Below are positions 8,267 to 18,637 of a stretch of DNA of 64,000 nucleotides, one piece after another (the first letter of the stretch is position 1; each line of letters begins with the position of its first letter). This stretch comes from Roseateles sp. (GTDB lineage: Bacteria; Pseudomonadota; Gammaproteobacteria; Burkholderiales; Burkholderiaceae_C), in assembly GCF_019237615.1 (NCBI RefSeq), contig NZ_JAFAGT010000001.1, positions 1-64,000 on the forward strand, read 5' to 3'. Both the position numbers and the translations under genes were made by a program. Under the pieces are notes generated by a model. It searched no databases, had not been told where the DNA came from, and was given only the letters and a program-made list of their open reading frames with translations.

Positions 8267-8533
8267 TTGGGCATCGTGGTGTATTGGCTGGAAGGCCAGG
8301 GCGAGGCGGCCGAGCCGGTCTGCCAATGCTTCGGCAGTGCGGAACTGACGCAGGCCCTGGCCTGCGCCGAGGACAGGCGCAGACAGGGGCATCGTCACGT
8401 CAGCATCTCCACCGAGCTGGAGGACCATGTCGGCCAGCCTGGCGTGGCGGCGGTGGAAGGCGGCAGGACGCCCGACGGCGAGGCCTATGAATGGTCCAAG
8501 GCCGGGCGTGCCGGCAAGGTGCGGCGCAGGTAG
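8267..8533 (+). CDS. small conserved-looking protein of unknown function
   Basis: An 88-residue frame starting at TTG 8267, set by GGAG at 8256-8259 seven bases upstream. GTG codons at 8276 and 8279 are alternative starts. The protein is hydrophilic and includes YWLEGQGEAAEPVCQCFGSA, the helix ALACAEDRRRQGHRHVSIST and a glycine-rich end VGQPGVAAVEGGRTPDGEAY. I know no function for such proteins. It has a good ribosome-binding site and sits divergent from the MarR-GNAT gene across a shared operator, so it is a likely target of that regulator. It is missed if only ATG starts are considered. Confidence 0.65.
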   Translation: MGIVVYWLEGQGEAAEPVCQCFGSAELTQALACAEDRRRQGHRHVSISTELEDHVGQPGVAAVEGGRTPDGEAYEWSKAGRAGKVRRR

Positions 8534-8560
8534 CACCGCCGCCATTTCCGCCGCGGCGCG

Positions 8561-9301
8561 TCAGAACTTGTAGCCGAAGCCGACGGTCAGCAGGTTCTCG
8601 GTCTTCTTCAGGCCGTCCGGGACTTCGCTGTTGTAGCGGCTCGACAGGCCGGTGTTGAGCGTCCAGCCGCCGCTGATCTGCGTGGCCAGGCCCGCGTCGA
8701 AATTCACGCGCGTGCCGAGATCGCCGCTCTTGGGGTAGTAGGCCAGCCGCTGGTTGAAGGTGGTCGTGTCGGTGAGCTTGTGCTTGGACTCCTCGCCGAG
8801 CAGGGCTTGTGCGCCCTTGTCCGACGTGTCGTTGATGAAGCGGGTGTCGGTGTAGCCAACGCCGCCGAACAGGTCGAAGGTGTTGCGCTCGTCACGCAGC
8901 ACGTGGTAGCCCATGCCGCCGTTGACGTTGTAGCGGTCGCGCACGCCGGCGCCGGCCTTGTCGGTCTCGCCTTCGGCGGCGCCGAACGCGAACCAGTCCT
9001 GGCTCAGGTTGAAGTCATAGCGGCCGCCCAGGCGGAGCAGGTCGGCGGAGGTGGTCTTCACGCCATCCACCTTGGTGCGGCCGTAGTTGCCGACGCCGTA
9101 GAGGCTGATCTTGTCCTGGGTGGTGGCGCGGCTGGTGTTGGCGTTGACCGACAGCGTCATGCTGTCGTTGTTGCCGCTGGACAGGGCACCGCCCAGGCTC
9201 GCGTCGCCATGCCACTGACCGTCCAGCTTGTCCTGGGCTTGGACCGCCAGCGGGGCGGCGAGAGCGATCGCGGCGGCTATGGCGAGAGGGGTTCGAAACA
9301 T
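8561..9301 (-). CDS. DUF481 outer-membrane beta-barrel protein
   Basis: A 246-residue secreted protein. A signal peptide (MFRTPLAIAAAIALAAPLAVQAQ) is followed by alternating hydrophobic/polar strands and a C terminus ending in the aromatic residue of GFGYKF, the mark of Bam-assembled barrels. It matches DUF481 (YdiY-like) proteins, sometimes salt-induced, whose exact role is unknown. ATG 9301 is supported by AGGAG six bases upstream and by the signal peptide; an in-frame GTG at 9388 would prefix the signal peptide with unrelated residues. A strong terminator-like hairpin lies in the leader just upstream. Confidence 0.85.
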   Translation of the reverse strand: MFRTPLAIAAAIALAAPLAVQAQDKLDGQWHGDASLGGALSSGNNDSMTLSVNANTSRATTQDKISLYGVGNYGRTKVDGVKTTSADLLRLGGRYDFNLSQDWFAFGAAEGETDKAGAGVRDRYNVNGGMGYHVLRDERNTFDLFGGVGYTDTRFINDTSDKGAQALLGEESKHKLTDTTTFNQRLAYYPKSGDLGTRVNFDAGLATQISGGWTLNTGLSSRYNSEVPDGLKKTENLLTVGFGYKF

Positions 9302-9322
9302 GAAGTTACTCCTGAATGCAAG

Positions 9323-9349
9323 AAAAAACCCCAACGGCCAGCGTTGGGG
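9323..9349 (-). terminator. intrinsic terminator in the leader of the DUF481 gene (possible attenuator)
   Basis: Read on the minus strand, CCCCAACG-CTGGC-CGTTGGGG forms a perfect 8-bp stem with a 5-base loop and is followed at once by six T residues. The T run ends 21 bases before the ATG of the outer-membrane protein gene. No gene lies upstream on this strand (uvrD is divergent), so it can only act on that gene's own transcript. A weak -10 (TAGATT, 9407-9412) would give a leader of about 100 nt. Confidence 0.7.
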
Positions 9350-9485
9350 ATGAATGACTGTGACGCACGCCTTTAACGCGGCCGTCACGCAACCATGCTG
9401 CCACGAAATCTAGGGTTTCCACCAAGTAAAGCCCGGCGGGTGGTAACGAGATCGGGGGTCAGGAGCGGCTCTTTAAAATGCGGCA

Positions 9486-11861
9486 ATGACCCTCGCGCCA
9501 GACGCTGCTGCACTGCACAGTCCCCTTCTCCAGCACCTCAATTCCGAGCAACTCGCCGCCGTCACGGCGGCGCCAGAACCCGCGCTGATCCTGGCTGGCG
9601 CCGGCTCGGGCAAGACCCGCGTGCTGACGACCCGCATCGCCTGGCTGTTGCAGACGGGCCAGGTCGGCCCCGGCGGCATCATGGCCGTCACGTTCACGAA
9701 CAAGGCTGCCAAGGAGATGCTGACCCGGCTCTCCACGATGTTGCCCTTCAACGTGCGCGGCATGTGGATAGGCACCTTCCACGGGCTGTGCAACCGCTTC
9801 CTGCGCGCGCACTGGAAGCTGGCGCACCTGCCGCAGGCCTTCCAGATCCTGGACGCCAGCGACACGACCTCGGCCGTCAAGCGCGTCATCAAGGCGATGA
9901 AGCTCGACGAGGAGCGTTTCGTGCCCAAGCAGGTCGGCTGGTTCATCGCCGGCTGCAAGGAAGACGGCCTGCGCCCGGGCGACGTGGAACAGCGCGACGA
10001 GCAGACGAAGAAGCTCGTCGAGATCTATGCCAACTACGAGGACCAGTGCCAGCGCGAGGGCGTGGTGGACTTCGCCGAGCTGATGCTGCGCTCCTACGAG
10101 CTGCTGCGTGACAACCCGGCCGTGCGCGAGCATTACCAGCAGCGCTTCCGCCACATCCTGGTGGACGAGTTCCAGGACACCAACAAGCTGCAGTACGCCT
10201 GGCTGAAGATGTTCGCGCCGCCGGGCGCGGGCAACGGCCAGAGCCTGCTGGCCGTGGGCGACGACGACCAGAGCATCTACGCCTTCCGCGGTGCGCGGGT
10301 CGGCAACATGGCCGACTTCGAGCGCGAGTACCGCGTGCGCAAGGTCATCAAGCTGGAGCAGAACTACCGCAGCTTCGGTCATATCCTGGACGCGGCCAAC
10401 GAGCTGATCAGCCGCAACAGCCAGCGCCTGGGCAAGACGCTGCGCACCGACGCAGGGCTGGGCGAGCCCATCCGCGTGCAGGAGGCGCCCAGCGACTTCG
10501 CCGAGGCGCAGTGGCTGATCGAGGAGATCCAGCAGCTCCATCGGGGTGGGCTGGACCGGCAGGAGATCGCAGTCCTCTACCGCAGCAATGCGCAGTCGCG
10601 CGTCATCGAGTCGGCGCTGTTCAACTCGGGCATCCCCTACCGCGTCTACGGCGGCCTGCGCTTCTTCGAGCGCGCGGAGGTCAAGCATGCGCTGGCCTAT
10701 CTGCGCCTCTTGGAGAACCCCAACGACGACACCAGCTTCCTGCGAGTCGTCAACTTCCCGACCCGCGGCATTGGCGCCAAGACGCTGGAGAGCCTGCAGG
10801 ACGCCGCCAAGGCCTCGGGCCGCAGCCTCTACCAGAGCGTGGGCGCCATCGCCGGCAAGGGCGGTGCCAACCTCGCCGCGTTCACCAGCCTCATCGACTC
10901 CACGCGCAACCTGACGCAGGGCATGACGCTGCGCGAGATCATCGAGCAGGTGCTGGAGACCTCGGGCCTGCTGGACTTCTACCGCACCGACAAGGACGGC
11001 GCCGAGCGGCTGGAGAACCTGGACGAACTGGTCAACGCGGCCGAGGCCTTCGTCATGCAGGAGGGCTTCGGCAAGAACGCCGTGGGCCTGCCGGTGGACG
11101 AGGTGGCCCCGAGTGTTCAATCCACGGGTACGCCCGGTGCGGTGCCCGATGCCGAGACGGGCGAGATCATGTCGCCGCTGGTGGCCTTCCTGACCCACGC
11201 GTCGCTGGAGGCCGGAGACAACCAGGCACAGGCGGGCCAGGACGCCGTGCAGCTGATGACGGTGCACTCGGCCAAGGGCCTGGAGTTCGACGCGGTCTTC
11301 ATCACCGGCCTGGAAGAGGGCCTGTTCCCGCACGAGAACGCGATGTCCGACCACGACGGGCTGGAGGAGGAGCGCCGCCTGATGTACGTGGCCATCACGC
11401 GGGCGCGCAAGAAGCTCTCTTTGAGCTTCTGCCAGACGCGCATGCTGCACGGGCAGACGCGTTACCACGTCAAGAGCCGCTTCTTCGACGAACTGCCCGA
11501 GGAGGCGCTGAAGTGGCTGACGCCGCGCAACCAGGGCTTCGGCTCGGGCTATGCGCGCGAGTACCAGCAGGCCTGGGAGCGCGGCACCGGCCTGAAGGGC
11601 ATGGTGGGCGCGGGCCGCGTGGACTCTGGCCAGCGCGCGGCCTGGGTAGAGCCGCCCGTGCCGGCCAGCATGCGGCAGAAGGTCTCCGAGGAGCATGGCG
11701 GCCTGCGCGTCGGCAAGGGTGTGTTCCACACCAAGTTCGGCGAGGGTGTGCTGCTGACGCTCGAGGGCTCGGGCACCGATGCGCGTGCGCAAGTGAATTT
11801 CGGCCGCCATGGCACCAAGTGGCTGGCGCTTTCGGTGGCCAAGCTGCAGCCGATTGATTGA
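9486..11861 (+). CDS. uvrD: UvrD/Rep-family DNA helicase II
   Basis: A 791-residue superfamily 1A helicase that unwinds DNA 3'-5' in nucleotide excision and mismatch repair. Visible motifs in order: Walker A AGAGSGKT near residue 38, Walker B VDEFQDTN near 228, QSIYAFRGA near 262, LEQNYRS near 295, TVHSAKGLEFDAVF near 592 and YVAITRARKKL near 637. The C-terminal VGKGVFHTKFGEGVLL and KLQPID resemble the UvrD/PcrA Tudor-like tail. A TAAAAT -10 at 9474-9479 places the transcription start at or next to the ATG, and there is no ribosome-binding site, so a leaderless message is possible. Confidence 0.93.
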   Translation: MTLAPDAAALHSPLLQHLNSEQLAAVTAAPEPALILAGAGSGKTRVLTTRIAWLLQTGQVGPGGIMAVTFTNKAAKEMLTRLSTMLPFNVRGMWIGTFHGLCNRFLRAHWKLAHLPQAFQILDASDTTSAVKRVIKAMKLDEERFVPKQVGWFIAGCKEDGLRPGDVEQRDEQTKKLVEIYANYEDQCQREGVVDFAELMLRSYELLRDNPAVREHYQQRFRHILVDEFQDTNKLQYAWLKMFAPPGAGNGQSLLAVGDDDQSIYAFRGARVGNMADFEREYRVRKVIKLEQNYRSFGHILDAANELISRNSQRLGKTLRTDAGLGEPIRVQEAPSDFAEAQWLIEEIQQLHRGGLDRQEIAVLYRSNAQSRVIESALFNSGIPYRVYGGLRFFERAEVKHALAYLRLLENPNDDTSFLRVVNFPTRGIGAKTLESLQDAAKASGRSLYQSVGAIAGKGGANLAAFTSLIDSTRNLTQGMTLREIIEQVLETSGLLDFYRTDKDGAERLENLDELVNAAEAFVMQEGFGKNAVGLPVDEVAPSVQSTGTPGAVPDAETGEIMSPLVAFLTHASLEAGDNQAQAGQDAVQLMTVHSAKGLEFDAVFITGLEEGLFPHENAMSDHDGLEEERRLMYVAITRARKKLSLSFCQTRMLHGQTRYHVKSRFFDELPEEALKWLTPRNQGFGSGYAREYQQAWERGTGLKGMVGAGRVDSGQRAAWVEPPVPASMRQKVSEEHGGLRVGKGVFHTKFGEGVLLTLEGSGTDARAQVNFGRHGTKWLALSVAKLQPID

Positions 11862-11885
11862 GCAACCAGCACCGACGCTCGCCGT

Positions 11886-11902
11886 GCACCGGATAGCGGT
11901 GC
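11886..11902. terminator. weak hairpin between convergent uvrD and methyltransferase genes
   Basis: GCACCG-GATAG-CGGTGC is a perfect 6-bp stem in the 96-base convergent gap. No T run follows on either strand, so assignment as a terminator rests on position only. Confidence 0.25.
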
Positions 11903-11957
11903 TGGTGCCGCACGGCAAGCATGCGCAGGCCGTTCGGGCCGTTTCCGGTGCCCGGCG

Positions 11958-12770
11958 TCAGCGTCCCACGATGATGACGTGCGCCTGCATCAGCGTGTCG
12001 ATAGGGCCGACGCCGAAGCGCTCGCCCATGGCCTGGGCGATGTGGGCCGTCAGCTCCGGCAGGCGGCCGGGCGCGCGGGCCTCGATCTCGCCGCGCAGCG
12101 GCGTGCCCTGGCAGTAGCCCAGCGCCGGGCCGGACGGCGACTCGGCGCACGCGCGCAGCGCAAGCGTGATGATGTCGGCCTCATGCTCGAAGCCGCCCTG
12201 AGCCAGGTCGGCGCGCAACTGCGCCACGTCGTGATAGCCGTGCGGCGTGCGGGCCAGGAAGCGCGGCGGGTCGTCCGGGAAGGCCTGGGCCAGCGCATCC
12301 GTCACCGTCGCGGCCAGCTCGTTGCTGTCGATGTGATCCCAGACGTTGAAGACAAAGAAGCCACCCGGCTTCAGCACGCGGTGGATCTCGGCGTAGGCCT
12401 GCGGCCGGACGGGGAAGAACATGGCACCGAACTGGCAGGCCACCAGGTCGAAGCTTGCGTCGGCGAAGGGCAGGGCCATGGCGTCGGCCAGCTGCCATTC
12501 CACCGGCCGGGCGGTGCCCAGCGTGGTGGCCACGTCCAGCATGGCGGGGTTGAGGTCGCTGGCGACGATGCGCGTCCCGGCCGGCAGCTCGGCCGCCAGG
12601 CGACGCGTCAGCATGCCGGTGCCGGCGGCGATCTCCAGCACCGCGGCTGGCCGCAGCGCGGCGGCTCGCGCGGCCAGGTCGACCGCATAGGGTTTGAAGA
12701 TCAGCGGCACCATGTAGCGCTCGTAGAGCTGGGGGATGGAGCCCGTGAACCCCCGGTCGGCTGCTTCCAT
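11958..12770 (-). CDS. class I SAM-dependent methyltransferase
   Basis: A 270-residue protein with the class I Rossmann core. Motif I is VLEIAAGTGMLTRRLA, motif II is in IVASDLNPAMLD, and a later segment is FDLVACQFGAMFFP followed by EIHRVLKPGGFFVFNVWD. This is the Methyltransf_11/25 pattern also found in ubiquinone and small-molecule methyltransferases. The substrate cannot be inferred. ATG 12770 begins a sensible N terminus (MEAADRGFTGSIPQLYERYM); the open frame upstream has no family similarity. It is divergent from a thioesterase gene 63 bases away. Confidence 0.87.
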   Translation of the reverse strand: MEAADRGFTGSIPQLYERYMVPLIFKPYAVDLAARAAALRPAAVLEIAAGTGMLTRRLAAELPAGTRIVASDLNPAMLDVATTLGTARPVEWQLADAMALPFADASFDLVACQFGAMFFPVRPQAYAEIHRVLKPGGFFVFNVWDHIDSNELAATVTDALAQAFPDDPPRFLARTPHGYHDVAQLRADLAQGGFEHEADIITLALRACAESPSGPALGYCQGTPLRGEIEARAPGRLPELTAHIAQAMGERFGVGPIDTLMQAHVIIVGR

Positions 12771-12833
12771 GGGCCGATTCTGCGGCGGTGCTAGGCTCGC
12801 CGCCGCTTTTCTCGCAAATCCTTGCAAATCGCC

Positions 12834-13256
12834 ATGACCGACCCCCGCCCCACCCAAGCCGAGCTGGCCAACTTCCTGAGGGCCGAGTTCCCTCAGACGC
12901 GCTGCACGCTGGAGGAACTGGACGGGGACGGCAGCGTCGTCGTCGCCCACCCGGTGGGCGAGGCCGAACTGCGGCCGGGCGGCACGGTGTCCGGTCCGGT
13001 CATGATGACGCTGGCCGACGTGGCGCTGTACGTCGCCATCCTGGCGCAGATCGGCATCGTGCCGCTGGCGGTCACGACCCACCTGTCGATCAACTTCCTG
13101 CGCAAGCCGCGCGCGGACCGGCGCGTCGTCGCGCGGTGCCGGCTGCTGAAGCTGGGCAAGTCGCTCGCCGTAGGCGAGGTCTACATCTACTCCGAGGGCG
13201 AGGACGAACCGGTCGCCCATGCGACCGGCACCTACTCGATCCCGCGACCGCGTTGA
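12834..13256 (+). CDS. PaaI-type hotdog-fold thioesterase
   Basis: A 140-residue single hotdog domain. The core GGTVSGPVMMTLADVALYVAIL corresponds to the helix that carries the catalytic acidic residue in PaaI-type thioesterases (here the Asp of LADVALY), and TTHLSINFLRKPR and AVGEVYIYSEG are typical following strands. Such enzymes hydrolyse acyl- or aryl-CoA esters. The start MTDPRPT at 12834 lacks an obvious ribosome-binding site. Upstream is a direct repeat of GCAAATC within the 63-base divergent gap. The specific CoA ester is unknown. Confidence 0.87.
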   Translation: MTDPRPTQAELANFLRAEFPQTRCTLEELDGDGSVVVAHPVGEAELRPGGTVSGPVMMTLADVALYVAILAQIGIVPLAVTTHLSINFLRKPRADRRVVARCRLLKLGKSLAVGEVYIYSEGEDEPVAHATGTYSIPRPR

Positions 13257-13263
13257 GCCGCGC

Positions 13264-14106
13264 TCAGGACGGAGAGGTCGACTTGGGCTCGTCGAGTACG
13301 TCCTGCGGCGCGCCGAACATGAAGCAGTCGACGAAGCTGAAGTAGAGCGACACGTAGAACACCGTCGACAGCATCAGGCCGAGGGCCATCAGCACGATAG
13401 GCGCGACCTGGGACAGGCCGATCAGCGCGAACACCAGGCTGACGGCGCTGGCCACGCCCATCAGCAGGGCGCCCCAAAGCAGCATGTTGACGGCGAATGC
13501 CGCCTTGTTGCGCCATAGCGCCAGCGTGCTGGAGAACAGTGCCTGGGCCACGCCCTGGCCGCCCCAGTGCACCAGCGCCGGCGCATGCCAGTAGGGCACC
13601 GACAGCAGCCCCATCAGGCCCATGCGCGTGGCCAGGCCCCAGAACAGCCGCGGGTCGGTGGCCGCGTTGGCTATGGCCTCGTTGTCGGCGTTCTCGGCGA
13701 TGAGCTTTTGCAGGTCGCGCGTGCTGCCGCCGTCTATCCAGTCGGACAGCAGGCCGATGACCAGCATGGCGCCGGCATAGCCCAGGCACAGCAGCAGCTG
13801 GCTGCGCCGGCGCTCGGCGGTCAGTTTCAGCGGCGCGACGAAGACGCCGGCCGTCGGCATCTTCTTCTGCAGCACCAGGTGCGTGGCCAGCATGAAGCCC
13901 AGCGACAGCAGCGGCAGCGAAGCCATGGTCAGCAACAGGCCGATGCCGGGGATCAACATGGCCACGAAGCCGGCGAACAGGAACAGGCCGAACAGGCCGG
14001 CCAGCGCCACAGGCTGGCGCTGGAAGACCTTGAAGCCGTGGCGTATCCACAGCCGGCCGTTGCGCGCCGGCACGCTCTGCAGGTGCAGTTGCATGGTCGT
14101 GCTCAT
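13264..14106 (-). CDS. BPSS1780-family membrane protein
   Basis: A 280-residue integral membrane protein with about six hydrophobic segments (for example LAGLFGLFLFAGFVAMLIPGIGLLL near residues 35-60, and the C-terminal VAPIVLMALGLMLSTVFYVSLYFSFVDC). It matches the BPSS1780 family described from Burkholderia, which has no known function. Its ATG overlaps the TGA of thrB (ATGA), so it is translated from the same message as the homoserine kinase. The C-terminal tail (DVLDEPKSTSPS) is polar. Confidence 0.8.
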   Translation of the reverse strand: MSTTMQLHLQSVPARNGRLWIRHGFKVFQRQPVALAGLFGLFLFAGFVAMLIPGIGLLLTMASLPLLSLGFMLATHLVLQKKMPTAGVFVAPLKLTAERRRSQLLLCLGYAGAMLVIGLLSDWIDGGSTRDLQKLIAENADNEAIANAATDPRLFWGLATRMGLMGLLSVPYWHAPALVHWGGQGVAQALFSSTLALWRNKAAFAVNMLLWGALLMGVASAVSLVFALIGLSQVAPIVLMALGLMLSTVFYVSLYFSFVDCFMFGAPQDVLDEPKSTSPS

Positions 14107-15107
14107 GCGTCGCTCCCGTCCGGCATGGCATGCCAGGGCTCGGCGATGCGCGCGCGCAGCACCCGTTCGAAATGACGGGGGTCATGGGCCTTGAGCAAGC
14201 TGGCCTCCCGCGGCAGGTGCAGGTCGTACAGGCGCGACAGCCAGAAGCGCAGCGCCGCTGCGCGCAGCAGGGCTGGCAGCAGCCGATGCTCGGTGCCGGA
14301 CAGCGGCCGTACGCTCTCGTAGGCGGCGACGAAGACGCTGGCGCGCTCCTCGATGAGGCGGCCGTCGGTCAGGTCTATGCACCAGTCGTTCAGGCAGACG
14401 GCAAGGTCGAACAGCCAGGTGTCGCAGCCGGCGAAGTAGAAGTCGAAGAAGCCGGTCAGGCGCTCCCGACCCGGGCCCTCGCCGGGCTCGAACATGACGT
14501 TGTCGCGGAACAGGTCGGCGTGGATGGGGCCCGAAGGCAAATCGGCGTAGCGGGGCGACGCGGCCAGCTGTTCCTGGTAGGCCAGCTCGCTCTGCAGCAG
14601 CTCTGCCTCGGCCGCTTCCAGGAAGGGCAGCACCTGCGGCGCGACCTCGCGCCACCAGGCCAGGCCGCGCAGGTTGGGTTGGTGGAGGGCGAAGTCCTGG
14701 CCGGCCAGATGCATGCGGGCCAGTGTCGCGCCGACCTGCTGGCAATGGAAGGCGTCCGGCGCGAGCTGGTGGCCGCCGTGCAGGCGGTCGACGATGGCCG
14801 CGGGCTTGCCCGCAACCTCGAACAGGATCTCGCCGCTGGCGTCGGCATGCGGCTCGGGCACCGGCACGCCGCGCTGGGCCAGGTGCTGCATCAGCCGCAG
14901 GTAGAACGGCAGCTGCCCGGCGGTCAGGCGCTCGAACAGCGTCAGCACGTAGCGGTGCAGGTGGCCATCGGCCAGCGTGCAGTCGACAAAGTAGTTGGTG
15001 TTCTCTATGCCCGCGCCGATGCCGCGCAGCGAGGCGAGCTGCCCCAGTTTGAGGTGGTCCAGCAGGGCCTGGGCCTGCGCGGGGCTGACTTCGGTGAAAA
15101 CGGCCAT
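14103..15107 (-). CDS. thrB: homoserine kinase (ThrB, APH-fold type)
   Basis: A 334-residue kinase of the aminoglycoside-phosphotransferase fold used by pseudomonads and Burkholderiales as homoserine kinase in threonine synthesis. MAVFTEVSPAQAQALLDHL and GIGAGIENTNYFVD form the N-terminal ATP-binding part. The catalytic loop is GPIHADLFRDNVMFE, and the metal-binding Asp lies in GFFDFYFAGCDTWLFDLAV. ATG 15107 is chosen because it gives the family N terminus. It is the middle gene of a DUF2782-thrB-BPSS1780 operon; the 3' end overlaps the next gene by four bases. Confidence 0.92.
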   Translation of the reverse strand: MAVFTEVSPAQAQALLDHLKLGQLASLRGIGAGIENTNYFVDCTLADGHLHRYVLTLFERLTAGQLPFYLRLMQHLAQRGVPVPEPHADASGEILFEVAGKPAAIVDRLHGGHQLAPDAFHCQQVGATLARMHLAGQDFALHQPNLRGLAWWREVAPQVLPFLEAAEAELLQSELAYQEQLAASPRYADLPSGPIHADLFRDNVMFEPGEGPGRERLTGFFDFYFAGCDTWLFDLAVCLNDWCIDLTDGRLIEERASVFVAAYESVRPLSGTEHRLLPALLRAAALRFWLSRLYDLHLPREASLLKAHDPRHFERVLRARIAEPWHAMPDGSDA

Positions 15108-15136
15108 GGAGGGGGCGGCCAGCAGGCCGCGCACGA

Positions 15137-15433
15137 TCAGAAGTTGAGGACTCGCCAGACCCGCGTGCCCGAGCCGCTCTTGGGCATGCCGGTGCCCGTG
15201 CCGCCGGCCGATTCGCGGCCCGCGTCGTTGACGACGATTTCGTAGTCCGGTGCCTTGGTCACTTTGTTCTTGACCGTGACCTTCTTGGCCTCGCCGCGCA
15301 CCTTGAGCTCCTCGATGCGGACCTGGTCGTCCTCGGCCACGGTGCGCTCGACCTTGGGCTCGGGCGGCGGGTTGGCGTGAGCGGCGCTGCCCGCGAGGGC
15401 GGCGAGCAGCAGGGGGACGACGAGGCGCGACAT
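15137..15433 (-). CDS. DUF2782 secreted protein
   Basis: A 98-residue protein with a signal peptide (MSRLVVPLLLAALAGSAAHA) and the DUF2782 core RTVAEDDQVRIEELKVRGEAKKVTVKNK. The C terminus (TRVWRVLNF) is typical. Function unknown; probably periplasmic. First gene of the thrB operon, 29 bases upstream of thrB, and divergent from polA with only 41 bases between the starts, so the promoters of both must overlap in that gap. Confidence 0.85.
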   Translation of the reverse strand: MSRLVVPLLLAALAGSAAHANPPPEPKVERTVAEDDQVRIEELKVRGEAKKVTVKNKVTKAPDYEIVVNDAGRESAGGTGTGMPKSGSGTRVWRVLNF

Positions 15434-15474
15434 GCTGCCGATTCTAGGTTGGACCTGTCCGAGAATCCGTCGCC

Positions 15475-18228
<2,754 letters not shown>

Positions 18229-18231
18229 TTC

Positions 18232-18262
18232 CCCATTTTTCACAAAATGGGCAAAATATGGG
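18232..18262 (+). promoter_or_regulatory. operator/promoter of the Phd-zeta module
   Basis: CCCATTTT (18232-18239) and AAAATGGG (18244-18251) are perfect inverted repeats, and a near copy AAAATATGGG follows at 18253-18262. TTCACA (18239-18244) matches the -35 at 5 of 6. A repeated operator overlapping the promoter is what autoregulated antitoxins of the Phd type use. GGAGG at 18276-18280 is the ribosome-binding site. Confidence 0.6.
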
Positions 18263-18286
18263 TATTGCACATGTCGGAGGCTGCTC

Positions 18287-18634
18287 ATGTCCGCTGTCCT
18301 CGAACCCGCCATCACCGACCGGCTGCCCAGCGTGTCGGCCACCCAGCTCGTGGCCGGCATCCAGAAGGTGGGTCGCGCCGTGGCCGCGCATGGCGCGGTA
18401 CTGATCACCAAGCATGACCAGCCCGCCTTCGTGCTGATGTCGGTCGAGCGTTACCGCGAGCTCCAGCGTGCCGCCGAGCCCGATCTGGGCGCGCTGGGCG
18501 GCGAGTTCGACGCGATGCTGGCGCGCATGCAGGGCCAGGGCGATGTCCTCGCCGAGGCCTTCGCGATGGCGCCTGAAGACCTCGGCCAGGCCGCCGTGAA
18601 GGCCGCCAAGCCTTCGCGCCGCAAGGCCGCCTGA
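18287..18634 (+). CDS. Phd/YefM-family antitoxin
   Basis: A 115-residue protein. Residues ~12-60 (LPSVSATQLVAGIQKVGRAVAAHG then AVLITKHDQPAFVLMSVERYREL) are the Phd/YefM DNA-binding fold. The C-terminal half is a longer, alanine-rich region ending in a basic tail (KPSRRKAA), presumably the toxin-binding part. It is followed three bases later by a zeta-type toxin. The inverted repeats upstream suggest autorepression. Pairing of a Phd-type antitoxin with a zeta-type kinase, rather than with Doc or an epsilon antitoxin, is noteworthy. Confidence 0.85.
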   Translation: MSAVLEPAITDRLPSVSATQLVAGIQKVGRAVAAHGAVLITKHDQPAFVLMSVERYRELQRAAEPDLGALGGEFDAMLARMQGQGDVLAEAFAMAPEDLGQAAVKAAKPSRRKAA

Positions 18635-18637
18635 GCC

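Noticed and set aside
9302-9388. Extended N terminus of the DUF481 protein from GTG 9388
   Set aside because: It would put residues before a normal signal peptide and translate through the terminator hairpin; AGGAG and the signal peptide favour ATG 9301.
9459-11918. An 819-codon minus-strand open frame opposite uvrD
   Set aside because: Same cause: a GC-driven shadow of a gene whose helicase motifs are all on the plus strand.
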